A stretch of 64,000 nucleotides of DNA from Bryopsis sp. KO-2023 (lineage: Eukaryota > Chlorophyta > Ulvophyceae > Bryopsidales > Bryopsidaceae), in NCBI GenBank assembly GCA_030272585.1, contig BSYQ01000010.1:1612001-1676000 (forward strand), in the 5' to 3' direction. The notes beneath the pieces are model-generated. The model saw only the letters and a list, made by a program, of their open reading frames with translations, did not search any database and was not told where the DNA came from. Below, one piece after another: positions 11,870 to 24,248 of the stretch. Every line of letters starts with the position of its first letter. Position 1 is the first letter of the stretch. Made by a program: the position numbers and the translations under genes.

Positions 11870-13263
11870 TCTTGCCCGTTTTCAAGGAAGGAGATGCCTC
11901 GTCGTTTTTGACTTTGCGCGCCGAACCAGACCCTCTGCTGCGCCTTGAAAACAGTACGTTCCATTTAGTAGAGGCCGCTTATTAGCCTTGTAAAGGCCCA
12001 GCCAGTTAGGTTGGGAAGCTGGCAGTCTTCTGAGGCAGTCTTTGTCGATTGAACAGGTCACGAGCTAGCCGTACTGGCATCACTGGCTTATTAGACCTGG
12101 AAGTGTTTTGCCAGTTTTTTCTCAAGACACCAGCTGGGGGATCTTGTCACCCCTGGTGTCGTCGCTAGGTCTGGTCCACCTCCAGGTAGCTACAACACCC
12201 CATATTTTCAAACGATCGTCTCGCGAGACGCAGGGCGAGAGTTCCATCGCCGCCAACCTTTGAAACGCCTACTGACCAAGGTAGAAAGTTTTGCACTGAA
12301 GCGATTTCAATTTTTTTTTCTGTATTTGTTGTGTTGAGATTCCCCCCCTGTTGAGCTGGATCTCGGTACCACAGTACGCAATGTAATTCATCAATTAACT
12401 GATTGTTTGATAAGGTAGCTATTCCAGTGAGTGAGTGCTGGACTCGAGTGCTGATGCTCCACGTTAACCACAGCCTGTGGGGTGGCAGGTTTGCGGATGG
12501 CATGTAGTTGCTCATCCCCCTCTATCAGCTTTTTTGTTTTCTTTTTCCTCAGCATGATGCCTGCAGTGTGTTCCAGTATTCTGTGCCATTTCTGCTTATC
12601 CGTGGAGTTCCAGGTCGGATCATGGCCTTCAATTGCCCTTCTCAGCCACTGCTGGGCCCTGCTACACATTTGGATGCAAAATATTTAAAGATTTGAAGGC
12701 TTTAATATTCCACCGACAAACAAACAAACATCAATTACATTGTGTAGGAGAGACATTCTCCTATTCCACCGACCATCCTCTCCCCCGGCACAATTTCCCC
12801 GAGAAAAATAAATAAATTCAGCCCATCATTTGTTGATTTAACCATTTCACCAGAAACGTGACACCTCTATTTTTGGGCACTGTACTTGAGTGATGTCATG
12901 AACTGCGTCTTTTTTTTGCCGAACTGGCAACGCGCCAGAGCTTTTCGACGTGAAGTGGTCAAACCTGGGGCTACGACTTTGCGCTTGAAAGTGGCGGCAG
13001 CGTGTTACTGCGTGCGCCGAAAAGCAAAAGACGGGAGCGGTGGAAGGGGCGGTGTGAAATCGATTGCAGCGAGTCGCAGTTGTCGAAGTCGAATCGACCT
13101 GGGTACGCGGCACCCGAAGCCACGACGAGGGGGGATTCGGGGGAATTGTGGAGACATGAAAGTCCCCCCTTACTCTGAGTTCAGCAAGGCTTGCATCGGT
13201 GGGGATTTTTCGTGTCGCTGTGTATAAAAGTGACCTATCTGTTTTGGAAGCTCTTTCTTTGGA
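11870..13263. other. Intergenic region with possible decayed coding remnant
   Basis: 11870-12160 is the second copy of the BTB upstream duplication. On the minus strand 12669-12165 holds two overlapping open frames (from CSRAQQWLRRAIEGH onward) with no splice signals or recognised family; these could be a remnant. The rest is the VDAC upstream region. Confidence 0.35.
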
Positions 13264-15551
13264 ATGTCGAGGAGGCCGACGCGCGTTTTGATGTCGTTGC
13301 GTGCAGAGTTGCTGTACGGCGCTCGGTATGGTGGCGTCTATCAGTACGACCGACGATTGAAGACGTCCGCCAAGACGACGGATGGCTGGGTGAGTTTTTT
13401 TTTTTCTCGCGTCTGGTGAATGGGGTCCAGTGTTGACCAGCTTTGCTTCTGTGGCCGACAGTCTGACAAAAACGTGGTGAAAATGGGTTGGCGCTTGACG
13501 TTCGCCTTCAATCAGCCCAACCCCACGTGCAAAACAACCGAAAGCGCCTTATTCTAGAGTGGAAAGAACCCTTGTTGACTTGAGATTTATTTCTGTTTTT
13601 TTTCCTTTTTTTTTGAAACATCGCTTTTGTTCGTCAGACGTTTGCGTCGACTTACGTCGCGAAAGAGGAGGGGGCCTCTTGCGAAGTGAAAGCGGCATGT
13701 TCTCGAGGGGCATTTTCTGTGGAGAGTATCGCCTCGAGCTCTTCACAGGTGGGGGCCTAAGGGTGCTGACTGTGCTCTGGATTGTTTTTCAATTTCTTTC
13801 ATTGTCATTGTCATTTTCGTGTATTTTTTGCCAATTCTGGACATTAGAAAATGGGCTGCGCATCCAGCTTCACAAGCCTGGATTCTTTGTCAAAAAAAAA
13901 AAAGAAATGAAAAGAAAAGAAAAGAAAAGAAAGACAAAAAAAACACTCCTGGATCAAAAAAAAGGGGGGAGGGGTGATTTGCATCTGACACTAATTTGTA
14001 TTGGTGCTAAAATCTGTTACCAAGAATTTCACTCCTCTTTGATGTCCATGTGGTTATTTTTCTAGGGTGATATCAATGTTGAGGGAACTTTTCATAAAGA
14101 GTTTTTAGAGTTTTTAGCGCTCCACGAAAATCCTCTCGGTATTGACAGAAATATTGCTTTCCAGCGCTACATGCGAACAACTCTATTTTTCGTACAATGC
14201 GTTGAATTTTCAGCTAGTCATCCATTGCTTGCTTCCAACTGATTGGAAGTGTTTCTTTTGATAATATCGTGCTGAATTTTCTCTGGGGGTTTGCTTATTT
14301 TGATTTTTTTTTCTTCCCTTTTTGCTCAGCTTTCAGTCAAGGCCAGTGTTGCGGCGCCAAATTTAAAAGGATTTGTTTCTGCTGCATTTCCACATCAGGT
14401 TCCTGCACGGGTGAGTGAAACGATTCAAGTATTTTTTTTTCAAGTTAAACAGCGACCCCTTTCTTTTCATTGCTGTTCAATCCGAAGGCCAACAGAAAGC
14501 GCACAATTTACAGGAATCGAAAATTCCAAAAGGATTCAGTGCTGGGGAAGAATTGATTTTATTGATGGAGGTTGTCGCTGTTTGAGAAAACCCATGAAAG
14601 AAAGTAATAGATCCATGAATTGCCGTATGGCGCCCTCCAAATTCTATGCACCGATATCTTGGCTTTCCTAGGAATTAAAAAAAAACTGGTCCTGACATTT
14701 CCTTCGTTTTTCTTGAATAAATCAATTTGCGTTTTGACATTAATATTAACAGTAGAATAAAATTGTGTGTGCATTTTTATTATTTATTATTATTTACTGG
14801 AATTGATTGACACTGAGTTCCCATCCAACCATACTCAAAATCATGTCAAGAGGAGATGGGCTTGGTGAAAAAAGAAATTAGGAAATCTAAAAAAAACAGT
14901 GGAAAAGTCGAAAGGTCCGCGCCACTGGCCGTACTTTTGGCTTCCAGCCCAGATTTGAAAACAGTCAAAATTTATCTAAAAAAAAAACTTTTAAAGCAGA
15001 ATTTGTGTTTTGCCTGCATGTTTCAGACTGGTGTTGAATACTCCAGCACGAAATTCAACGTGAAATTGGCTACCGAACTGGCTAGGAGGCCAATTTTGGA
15101 TTTCTCGGCATCGTGCGGCCACAGGGGGGCTCAAATCGGGGGGGAAATGTCGCTGGATTCCATCAGGATGTATTCCCTGGCCAGGTGGTCCATGGGGGTG
15201 GGCTACACATGCACAGATTTCCAAGTCTGCGCTTATTTGATGGACCTGGGTCGCACCACGAAACTGACCTACTCTCACAAATTGGATTCCAGGTCCATGC
15301 TGGGGCTGCAAGTGACTAAACCTCTGGTTGCGCACAACGGCTGGGAAACGACGACTACGGTGGGGTACAGTCGGCGACTGGAAAATGGGCATCTTTTGAA
15401 AGGGAAGGTTAACACGCATGGGATTGTGGCCATGTTATGGGAAGGGTGGATTTTCGAGAGAGGGGGAAAAGTCGCCCTTTCGGGGCAGTTCGATCTGACG
15501 GATTTGAACAAGTTGCCGAAATTCGGGGTCTCTCTAGATTTGGGTCGATAA
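13264..15551 (+). CDS. VDAC: Mitochondrial porin (voltage-dependent anion channel)
   Basis: Confident exons are 13264-13389 (start, donor GTGAGT), 14330-14410 and 15027-15551 (stop TAA). The N-terminal exon has the porin pattern ELLYGARYGG...LKTSAKTTDG. The third reads VKASVAAPNLKGFVSAAFP, matching the APGLK...F..P stretch of VDACs. The last, 174 residues, has the barrel strands GGEMSLDS, LTYSHKLDS, LKGKVNTHGIVAMLW and the typical ending LPKFGVSLDL. VDAC forms a 19-strand beta barrel in the outer mitochondrial membrane for metabolite exchange. About 15-40 residues between exons 13389 and 14330 are unresolved. Candidate middle exons are 13848 onward (KMGCASSFTS, phase 0) and 14066 onward (GDINVEGTF, phase 0), but I could not close the phases of both. 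Expected total is ~275-285 residues, as usual for the family. Confidence 0.82.
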
Positions 15552-16164
15552 CATTTAGCTTTTTCTTTTTTTTTCTGATTTCATATGTTTTTGTTCGGCG
15601 GTTGTGTTTTCTCTCTCTTTGTTTTGTGGTTTCTTTCTGTGGTGTTGACGTGTGCATGGGCGTTTTTGGGGGGCTTTTCGTTGCCTTCGATTTAAGACTT
15701 TAAGGGCAGCTTCTTTATTGTGGGGAAATAAATTAAAGAAAATGTTTGATTGGTTGCGGCTTTTTTTTGTGGGGGGGGGATGTATTTGTTCTGCAAAATG
15801 GAGTAAATTTTTTTTAGTCATATTGCCTTTTTGTGTGTCTGTGAAATATCAAAACCTACTTGGTGCTGGTCAGACCGGCAAGGAAAAATTCTATCCTGGA
15901 AATGAAAGGCTGTGTTGGGGAGGGGTGGTACTCAGGGGTCATGTATTTATCAACTTTTTTTTTTCCATCTTTTCTTTCAAGTCTATTTTACTGGTTTATA
16001 TTTTGTAACGAGATTACATTAAGACTGCTTGGATTGCAAAAAAGGTTTCTTTTTCCTTCTCCAGGGGGGAAGAGGTTTGGCAAAGGTCATCAGCCCTCTG
16101 TTGATTTGAAAAGAAGGTGCTTGAATCAGGGCTGTTGCTCTCTCTTTTGCTGTGGATTGTAATG

Positions 16165-16215
16165 ACCGATCGATGACAAAATGACAACAACCGATCGATG
16201 ACAAAATGACAACAA
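16165..16215 (+). repeat. Two-copy 25-bp tandem repeat
   Basis: The unit ACCGATCGATGACAAAATGA begins at 16165 and again at 16190. Confidence 0.8.
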
Positions 16216-16278
16216 TACTGTTTAGTTAATTCTCAATAATTAACAAACAAGCAAACAAACGTTACATCCAAAAACCTT

Positions 16279-16370
16279 TGCACTGAGTAAGTTTTCTTTC
16301 CAAAAAAAAGTGCATCATAAAAACTGCACTGAGTAAGTTTTCTTTCCAAAAAAAAATGTACCATCAAAAA
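16279..16370 (+). repeat. Two-copy 46-bp tandem repeat
   Basis: TGCACTGAGTAAGTTTTCTT begins at 16279 and again at 16325. The copies diverge slightly at their ends. Confidence 0.8.
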
Positions 16371-16419
16371 ACCTGTCGACAAGATTCAACTGTTCCAACA
16401 TGGTCCAAGGAGAGGATCA

Positions 16420-17475
16420 TCAATTGGACATGGAGTTAACCCCTCCAGTGATGTGAGTGCAACTCTTGCCCCATCCGACGTAGTCCGTCTTAAACTGCCG
16501 ACCACGAATTGTGAACGGACCCATCCTCCCCACGACCTCGTACAACAAATATTTGTCCCCTTGGCTCACACCCACAGTGACCGTCAACACGTCCAGTCTC
16601 GAATCAGTGACGATCTTTCCAAAGACGTCAGGCGACAACCTCGTCCAATCAACCACCCTTTTTGTATTTCCCGCCAACCTCTCCAAAAACTCGCTCCGCA
16701 ACCCATCACCTGGTACGACTGAGAACGAGTCGGACACAGTGTATTGGGGCACATGTGTGTTTGTAACGCCCGCAGTCAACGATACGGATATTGATCCATC
16801 CTGCTTAGCGAGGCAGTTGTCAAGCACGGCGACCAGTTCTACATCCTCCTTCGCCGCCCAAGCTTCTTTCTTTCCTGCCTTCCACCCTCGAAACTCTCCC
16901 CGACCTCGACCCGCATCCCCTCCACAACTCAGCACGTGGTGCGGGTGTGAGTCATCCACCGTCATATACTTTCCATGCGTGGAGCTGAACAAAGCGATCC
17001 TATCTTGCGCTGAGTTGATGTGAATTTGAAAGGTTTCGTTTTCTCCGATGGACGCTGCCAACACCGCAGGAGGAGCAACCCTAGAGTCGTCACTCTCTTT
17101 CGGACAGGAAACGTACATACTTCCTCCATTGGTTCTTAGAGCGACGTGCCCTTTTCCCCCATCGAGGAAGAGCACCTCGAATCGCTCGTTGCTGGTGCAC
17201 TCTTGGCTGGAACCATGGACTTGGGGCAGAGTGCCGTCAGACAGCATCGAGGCGGTGGCGGCGCCATTCGGGGGGTGTAGTTCTGCGCCGGCAAAGCGAT
17301 CGTGGGCAGTGAACAAGCAAACATACTCCGTCCCGACGCTCACAAAATCGGGATGGCGGCCAACTTGGAACCGCCACAATTCATCCTTCGTCTCCACCAC
17401 CGTCCAATCATGTTGATCAAGGGCGTCCGCGGCAGCGCAAGAAACCAGTACAACGAGCAGTGCTAGAATGAACAT
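16420..17475 (-). CDS. Secreted beta-trefoil (fascin-like) protein
   Basis: A single open frame of 351 residues, intronless unlike nearly all its neighbours. I chose the ATG at 17475 because it puts a clean signal peptide at the N-terminus (FILALLVVLVSCAAADA). An in-frame upstream ATG would add 31 polar residues. Residues ~40-210 show repeated beta-trefoil motifs of the fascin/actin-crosslinking type: FEVLFLDGGKGHVALRTNGG, then ENETFQIHI, then RIALFSSTHGKYMTV. Such folds bind carbohydrate or protein. The last ~120 residues are beta-rich (SISVSLTAGVTN, LTVTVGVSQGDKYLLYEVVG) and unassigned. Trefoil plus a beta-rich tail also occurs in aerolysin-type lectins, but I see no diagnostic motif, so that is only a possibility. 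The function is unknown. Confidence 0.65.
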   Translation of the reverse strand: MFILALLVVLVSCAAADALDQHDWTVVETKDELWRFQVGRHPDFVSVGTEYVCLFTAHDRFAGAELHPPNGAATASMLSDGTLPQVHGSSQECTSNERFEVLFLDGGKGHVALRTNGGSMYVSCPKESDDSRVAPPAVLAASIGENETFQIHINSAQDRIALFSSTHGKYMTVDDSHPHHVLSCGGDAGRGRGEFRGWKAGKKEAWAAKEDVELVAVLDNCLAKQDGSISVSLTAGVTNTHVPQYTVSDSFSVVPGDGLRSEFLERLAGNTKRVVDWTRLSPDVFGKIVTDSRLDVLTVTVGVSQGDKYLLYEVVGRMGPFTIRGRQFKTDYVGWGKSCTHITGGVNSMSN

Positions 17476-19781
17476 TGAAGGGGGCACTATATGAAGGGGG
17501 TTTTGAGCATCGGTCGATGGCTGGGTTTGGTTGTTTGTGTGCGGTTTAATACCCCAACCATAACCCAAGAAGGCAACATCGTTTTCAGTGGGAGTCTGCC
17601 GTCGTATCGAATTGTCCCTTGCAAGCCGGTGGTACCAACCTGGACGTTCTTTGGAACTTCGATTCGTGTGCTAGGTCGTCAGACTGGCACTCACAAGAAC
17701 CACAAAAAGAGTGCAAAAGGAGTGGTGTTGATAACCCCTTCGCGCGCGTGTAAGACACTGTATATTGTGGAAAGGAGTAGTTCTGTTGGGTACTTGCTGG
17801 CAGTTTGTACAGTTAAGACTCTAGGTTAAAACAGGGGTCCTACTTTTTACTTGTAAGAATGTGAATTCAACAATATCTATGCATATTTTCAAGCCGCACG
17901 TGCCTTGAGTCAAGTGGTGGTGGTGCAGTGGTTGAAAGGAGTTTAGGACTCAGGACTGGTGGTGGAAAAGCATGAAATGCCACCACAAGTCTCTTCGACC
18001 AAGCCTCTTTTTGGGAACACAAACAACAATTACAAAACATCGATCGTCTAACTTCCTCACAACAATCTATACTCAATTTCCCAAATCAGACTGCGTGGAA
18101 CAAAAGCCAAATATCTGCTTGACATATCTGCTTGAATCTTCGAAAACTATGCGACCTCTTCCAGTCCATATTTTTTCCTTTTCTTGGTTGGCCAGGGATA
18201 GCGACCTACCGTAGATAGGGTAATTTCTGCGTTCGACTAATTTTTGCGAGTAGGCAAAATCGCAAAAATTAGTGTCGCAAAAATAAAACACGCGAAAGTT
18301 CATGCGCGCAAACATTACCCCATTTACGGTACTCAAGTGTAAAAGGATTCCAGACTCTTGATTGGTTTGCTTTTCCCAGCACACTGTCAATCAATCGTTG
18401 CATCTGGGGTTCCAGATTGAATCCACACTTCCAAAAGCAGCAAGGAAGGCACCAAATGGGTTAATTCGTTGCTTGATCTTTTGTATCCTTTCCCTCCACG
18501 AAACGTCCGTTTCATTCATATTCTTGCATGCACGCCAACGTCGCAGTTGGATCAACGAGGGGGTTGGGTACGAGGAAGTCCAAGCCACCACCTTCAAACC
18601 TCGAAAACTCGCACTGAGTTTCAAACCGCTCTTTGCATCCCCTGGCGAAAGTTAGTCGGCTTCGGGGGAGATTCTGCTTGTATCTCGGCAGGGCCTATAT
18701 CGTTCCTTTTTGGGGGGTCGCGTGCCAATTGCATAGGTGGGGGTCTACGTTTTTGTGTTGTGTCGAGTGGAGATTCTCTGGTGGGTTTGTGAAAGTACGA
18801 GGAAAAAAAAAAGGAATAGGCGTTGGGTTGGCTGTTGTTTCTAAACCGAAGCTTAGGGGTAGAAAACGAGGAATGGGATGGAGAAAAAAAAAAGCGTCTA
18901 GATTACTGTACGTCTTGTTGGTTCGAAGACGTCGGGCCAGCAGCGAGTTTTTTTAGGGAAGAGATTTCCCTGGCGCTGGTTTGGTTTGTCGTCTGTCTGT
19001 TTTGGATCTCAGCGCATCCTCGGCAGAAAACCTCCCATTCCTGTTGGTGTATGGGTTCCGTTTTTCGTTTTTCCTCGTTTCCTGCGCTAACCTGAAAGCT
19101 GAAATCAGTCGCTGGACCGACCCTTATGGATTCCTTTCACACCTATAAATACTTTTTCAGCGTTCGTTTACCACTTTATGTTATTTTCTTCAAAGAGTCG
19201 AACGCTTAGGTATGTTTTCTTTCGCACGCCCCATTTCGCGAACGTCCTACGGGGCCTGTTTTTTGCTGCTTTTTTTTTTTTTTGAGATGGGACCAGCTTC
19301 CACACCTTTTGAGCTTCCCTGTAGACTTTTCTGAAAAACATCTCAAAAAAAAAAGTCTTCCCTCAAGGAAAGATCTCTGAACGTTTTGTCCCGTGCGGTT
19401 TTCGGGATCTGAAAGCGTCGCGTTCTTTTCCATCCTCGCGAATCCTGTTTCTCCCGCGCTCGACATGTTGAGGAGCATTTCATAACGCAGACTCTCGGAC
19501 GTGGTCCTTGAAAAAAACACTCTCCCGTTTTTTCGCAGGCTTTTTTTTTTTTCTCGTGGCAGCAACACTGACCCCATTTCGTTTACGAAAGGAAAACATG
19601 GCGATTTTTTTTTGTTTTTTTTGCCACACTTTCCAGAATTTGTAACATGTTATGTGGTGCTTGCCAAAAAAAAATGCCTATCCTGGTTACTGAAAAAGCA
19701 ACAAAAAAGTCGAAATTATTATGAATTGTTATTTGTTACGATTACTATCGATTCGCTTTACAAATTTTTGGCAATTCTCCC
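17476..19781. other. Intergenic region with one MITE
   Basis: No coding exon is supported. The region contains the inverted-repeat element at 18207-18331 and the upstream region of the kinesin gene. Open frames at 18362-18956 and 19206-19577 show no family similarity or convincing splice structure. Confidence 0.45.
18207..18331. mobile_element. MITE-like element with TACCGTA terminal inverted repeats
   Basis: About 125 bp. The left end TACCGTAGATAGGGTAAT and the reverse complement of the right end, TACCGTAAATGGGGTAAT, match over ~25 bp. The interior is built of CGCAAAAAT and ACGCGAAAG words. There is no coding capacity. The form fits a non-autonomous DNA transposon; the transposase family is not known from this sequence. 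Confidence 0.75.
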
Positions 19782-19805
19782 ATGCAGGGCCTTGAAGTCA
19801 GGAAA

Positions 19806-22800
19806 ATGAGCGAAATGAACGGGGCATCCCCAGAGGTAAGCTTGGCACAAGGATGGGAAAAAAACCCACAGTGAACACACAGGATAGGGAAAAAAAACAC
19901 TGTGAACACACAAGGATGTAGAAACACTGTAAACAGAGGAGTGCCGTTGGTGTGCTAAACTTTAAAATATGCAGTTCAACAAAGATTTATGGGTTTTTTG
20001 AATAATTTTCTTGCAGGAGGACCTCAATGTGTCCATGCTGGGTGCGTTGAGCGCCCACAAGGACAGCTTTCAGGTGAGTCTTCCTTCACACATACATACA
20101 TATTTTTTTAAATATTAATTGGGATGTAATTTTATTGATCACTGACACAGCAAAAAATTGGCTGTCTTTTTTTTTCCCGGTTCAAAAAACCTAACCAGAC
20201 AATTACTAATAATAATCAGAAGGAGCAGTGCAATATTGCAGAGTGTAGGGGTATTTATTTTACTTTATTTTCTGTTTGTTTTTTTCGCTGTTTTGGATTT
20301 TCAGGTGGATACCTTCTTCAAGCTCATGCAGAAAGGGGGCAACAAATTTTCGAGGTTGTTTATGAAGTCCCAGAAAGCTGACTCCGGTTCTCCGGACGCT
20401 TTCACCGTCGATGATATGCTCCTGTACTCACCGGTAAGGAAAACACTTAAAAAGTCAAAGAAATTATAATTAATTTGAACACTTTTTTTGATAGATTTCC
20501 TAATTGAATTGCATAGGTTCGTTTCCAAGGATTTCTCTCCACATTTCGTGGGCGGGCACAGATTTCCTGCACGAAAAGTCGACATTTGAGGTTCAATAAA
20601 AGTGCATAGAAAGTGCATTTAATTACTCTTTTTTATTTTTTTTTGAATAAATTGCCTTGATTTGACAGGACCCAATCCCCACATCGCTCCTGAAACTCAG
20701 CAACGATTACGCGAACCGTGCGATCAAAATGTTCGCCGGAATCCTGAAGTACATCGGAGTCAGCGGGGAGGCAGGGACAGACGCTCAGAGAGTGGAAATC
20801 GCTCAGAAGCTTCTGCATCAAGGCTTGAAAAGACCGGAGCTGAAGGACGAATTCTACATGCAACTTATAAAGCAAACCCGAGGCAACACGAACGTCGAAA
20901 CGAACTTGCGTGCATGGGAGCTCTTCCACATGGTCACCGCCACGATGCCACCCTCCAAGGTAAGTTTTCGAAAAAAGCGACCGAGAGTTTCTGTTTTCAG
21001 GCTGTTTTAACATAATTTTGGCCTTTTGGAAGGTTTCTGAATCCTGTTTCAATCGATTGCGAAACTCACCACCTCTTTTGTTCACACATGTCAGACCAAT
21101 TTCGTGATTTATTTTTAATGTTGGGTACAGGGGTATGTGGATTTGGTGTCGGAGCACATTCACCAGGTTTCGCACCTGGACAAGGAAGACAAAGCTATTA
21201 GAGATGCATCCCTCAAAGCTTGGACTGCACTCAAAAGATCGGCCAAAGCAGGAGCCAGAAGAACGGTAACCAGCAACCCCAGCTCAATCCAGATATTCAC
21301 TCATTTTTCAAGGTTTTTTTCCCCCCTCTTTTTCTTTCTGCTTTGATGTTAGAAGCATTTTAATATGTGTCATACGTGTGTTTTAACATCATATGTATTA
21401 AAATGCTTTTTCATGCTTTTTTATTTTTCTCCAACCCCGGGAGGGTCCTTCACATCGCTTCAATTTTCCAAACAGGCTGTGCTACACATGTGTGGGGGGG
21501 GACGTCTCTAGCCCGCTTTTTTTTTCCCAAAAAAAAATTATCGGCCAATTTTTTTCCTTTGGTTTTCCATGCCCACACGTACAGTTGCCTTCGGTGGACG
21601 AAATCGAAGTGCTGCTGTCGGGAGGCCATCTTGCATGCATCGTGTATTTTCTGGACGAGGCTTTCGAGGAGCTGTCGTACGACATCACCACCACGGTCTT
21701 GGAAGCTGTGGAGCAGCTGGCGGGCATCATCAACCTGCAGAATTTCAGCACTTTCACTTTGTTCGAGTGCAAAAGGCAGCTGGGGCCGAGGACTGCTGGG
21801 GATGCAATCACCGACGAGCATCACCTCTTGGAGGACAATCGCTACATCGCCGATATTCTGTTTGAATTCAGAAGTCCGAAAAACGCCAAGGATGGAATTC
21901 AGGTTGGCATCCTCTGGGTGGAGAACTCCTTGTTCATTTTTTCTTTGTTTTTTCATTTAAATTTATGTGTATCTTTTGAAATTGAAATGATTTTACACGA
22001 GGCAAAAAGGTCGAGTGCAGCCCGTGTTACAGTTTGACTCAGAAACAAACCACCGTATCATCCCAATGTCCATATCTAGCTCTCTACCCCAAAGGAATAT
22101 AAAATAAATATATATACATTTTATTTTATTTTGGATTATATATATCTTTATTTTTGGGGGGGTGGGGGTACATGTTTTGTTTAAGATTTCACCCCCAACT
22201 GTTGCAATGCCGGGGTAAAGGTCATTCCCACCCACCCCTTCTGTCTTTTTTTCTAACATTTTTATTTTTTTCTGGCCGTTTTCACAGAGCAAGCTGTTGC
22301 TGAAAAAGAGGATGTTCCGCGAAACCGACGAAACGATCACGGAGGCCCAATTTGTGAACCTCTCTTACATCCAAGCCCAATACGACTACCTTTTGGGAAA
22401 TTATCCAGTGGTCAGGGAAGATGCAGCTCAATTGTGTGCTCTCCAAATGCAAGCCGAACATGGAACCTCCCTGTTGGAAAACGAAGATGATGTTGCAGTT
22501 GCAATTGAGAGGCTCATTCCCAAACAGGTGGGTGCCCCTTTTCCCGGCCTCGGAAAACAATCTGTTAAAATGTAAAATCTGTTAAAAGAAACCTTAATAA
22601 TTCTCTATACTACACAGGCCCTCGTCACCAGGGCTCGCGAAGAATGGAGGCAAGACGTGATTTCCAGATACCGTTCCCTGGAGCAATTCTCCAAGGAGGA
22701 CGCGCGCCTCCAGTTCCTCCGAATTCTCCGCAGTCTGCCATACGGAAATTCCATCTTCTTTTCGGTCAAACGTATCGAAGACCCCATCGGGCTGCTGCCG

Positions 22801-24214
22801 TCCAAGCTGGTACTGGGAATCAACAAAAGGGGGGTGCATTTCTTCAGGCCAGTTCCGAAGGAATATCTCCACTCGGCGGAGCTCAGGGATATTATGCAGT
22901 TTGGGTCGAGCAGCCAAGCTGTGTTTTTCAAGATGAGGGTGGCTGGAGTTCTGCACATTTTCCAGTTTGAGACGAGGCAAGGGGAGGATATTTGTTTGGC
23001 GTTGCAGACGCATATCAACGATATCATGATGAAGAGATATTCCAAGGTAAGCAGGGGAGGAGTCGAAAAGTCGAAAAGGAAAAAGATTGAAGAAAGAAAC
23101 TGTTAAGAAAAAGTGTTCAGCCTTGTTTAAATGCAGTGCTTCTTCAACCGTAAATTTTGAGGGTCTTTTTTGTGTATGGTGCTGCTTTGGATGAAAAATT
23201 TGAAAAAAATGAAAAAGAAATGTGCAAATGGATATAAATACAGTGCTTTTTCAGCTGTAAATTTTGATGCTCTTCTTTTGTCTATGCTGCTTCTTTGTCG
23301 ATTTTTTCTACTTTTTTTTGGTTTACCTCCCCTTATTTGTCTTTTTTGTTGAATTTTTCTTGAATGATGGGTTTTGTTTAGGCGAAAGCAATGCAGGCTG
23401 CTGATGGAAAGACCAGAGAATCTGGCCCCAGGTACGAAAAGCATGCCAATCAAATGCAGAAGCTGCTTGAAGAGAAAAACAAAATGATCGAAGAACTGCA
23501 AAAGAGGGAAGAAGAGCTCAGGGCTGCCAGAGACAAGGTGATGCTAAAAACTTTCTTCCTTGAGAATTTTTTTCTCAGGGTTGAGCCCGTTATAACGCCT
23601 AATATCAAATTCTAATTTTTTCTCGGTGTCACGGCTGATGGGTGGTTTTGAATTTCAGGTGATTTTTTGGGAAGAGGTTTATCATTGAAATGTGAATAAA
23701 TGTGTTTTTTTATATATATTTGGAGATTTATGTGATTTCAGGTTGCAGAGGAGCTGGAGGAGGAGATCGAGAAGCTGAGGGCCGAAGAGGATGCCAAGAG
23801 GGAAATTGAGGAAAGCAAGCAAAAACTGGAGGAGGAAATTGAGCTCCTCACCGTTCAAATCGCCGAGGCTCAGGAGGTATTGGAGGGGGGAAAAAAGTGT
23901 TTTTTTTCGAGTAATTTGCTTCTGGAGATTTACTTCTTTATAAAATTTTCAACAGATACTCGCCTTTTTTCTCATTTTGGGTTTGCTCCACCCACCACCT
24001 CCGAATATCCACAAATTCTTTTTTTTTCCGGAATATCATATTTTCTGTTTTTTACTTCCAGGAGCAAAGCAAAGCAGAGCAGGTTCAAGCTGCTGCTGTG
24101 GACGCTGCGAAAGAAGCTGTCGATGCTGAAAAAGTCAGAGAACTCGAAATCACCATTCAGCAAAAAACAGAAACCCTCCAAGACGTCAGCGAAAAGTGAG
24201 TCCACCCTGCTCAA

Positions 24215-24248
<34 letters not shown>

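Larger units (their letters stand above)
15552..16419. other. Intergenic 3' region with tandem repeats
   Basis: An AATAAA at 15727-15732 could be the VDAC polyadenylation signal. Two short tandem duplications (16165-16215 and 16279-16370) follow. No gene is seen. Confidence 0.5.

Noticed and set aside
12165..12669. Two overlapping minus-strand frames
   Set aside because: Different phases, no acceptor/donor pair joining them, no recognised family.
18362..19577. Several 100-codon frames before the kinesin gene
   Set aside because: No homology and no in-phase junction to the first kinesin exon.
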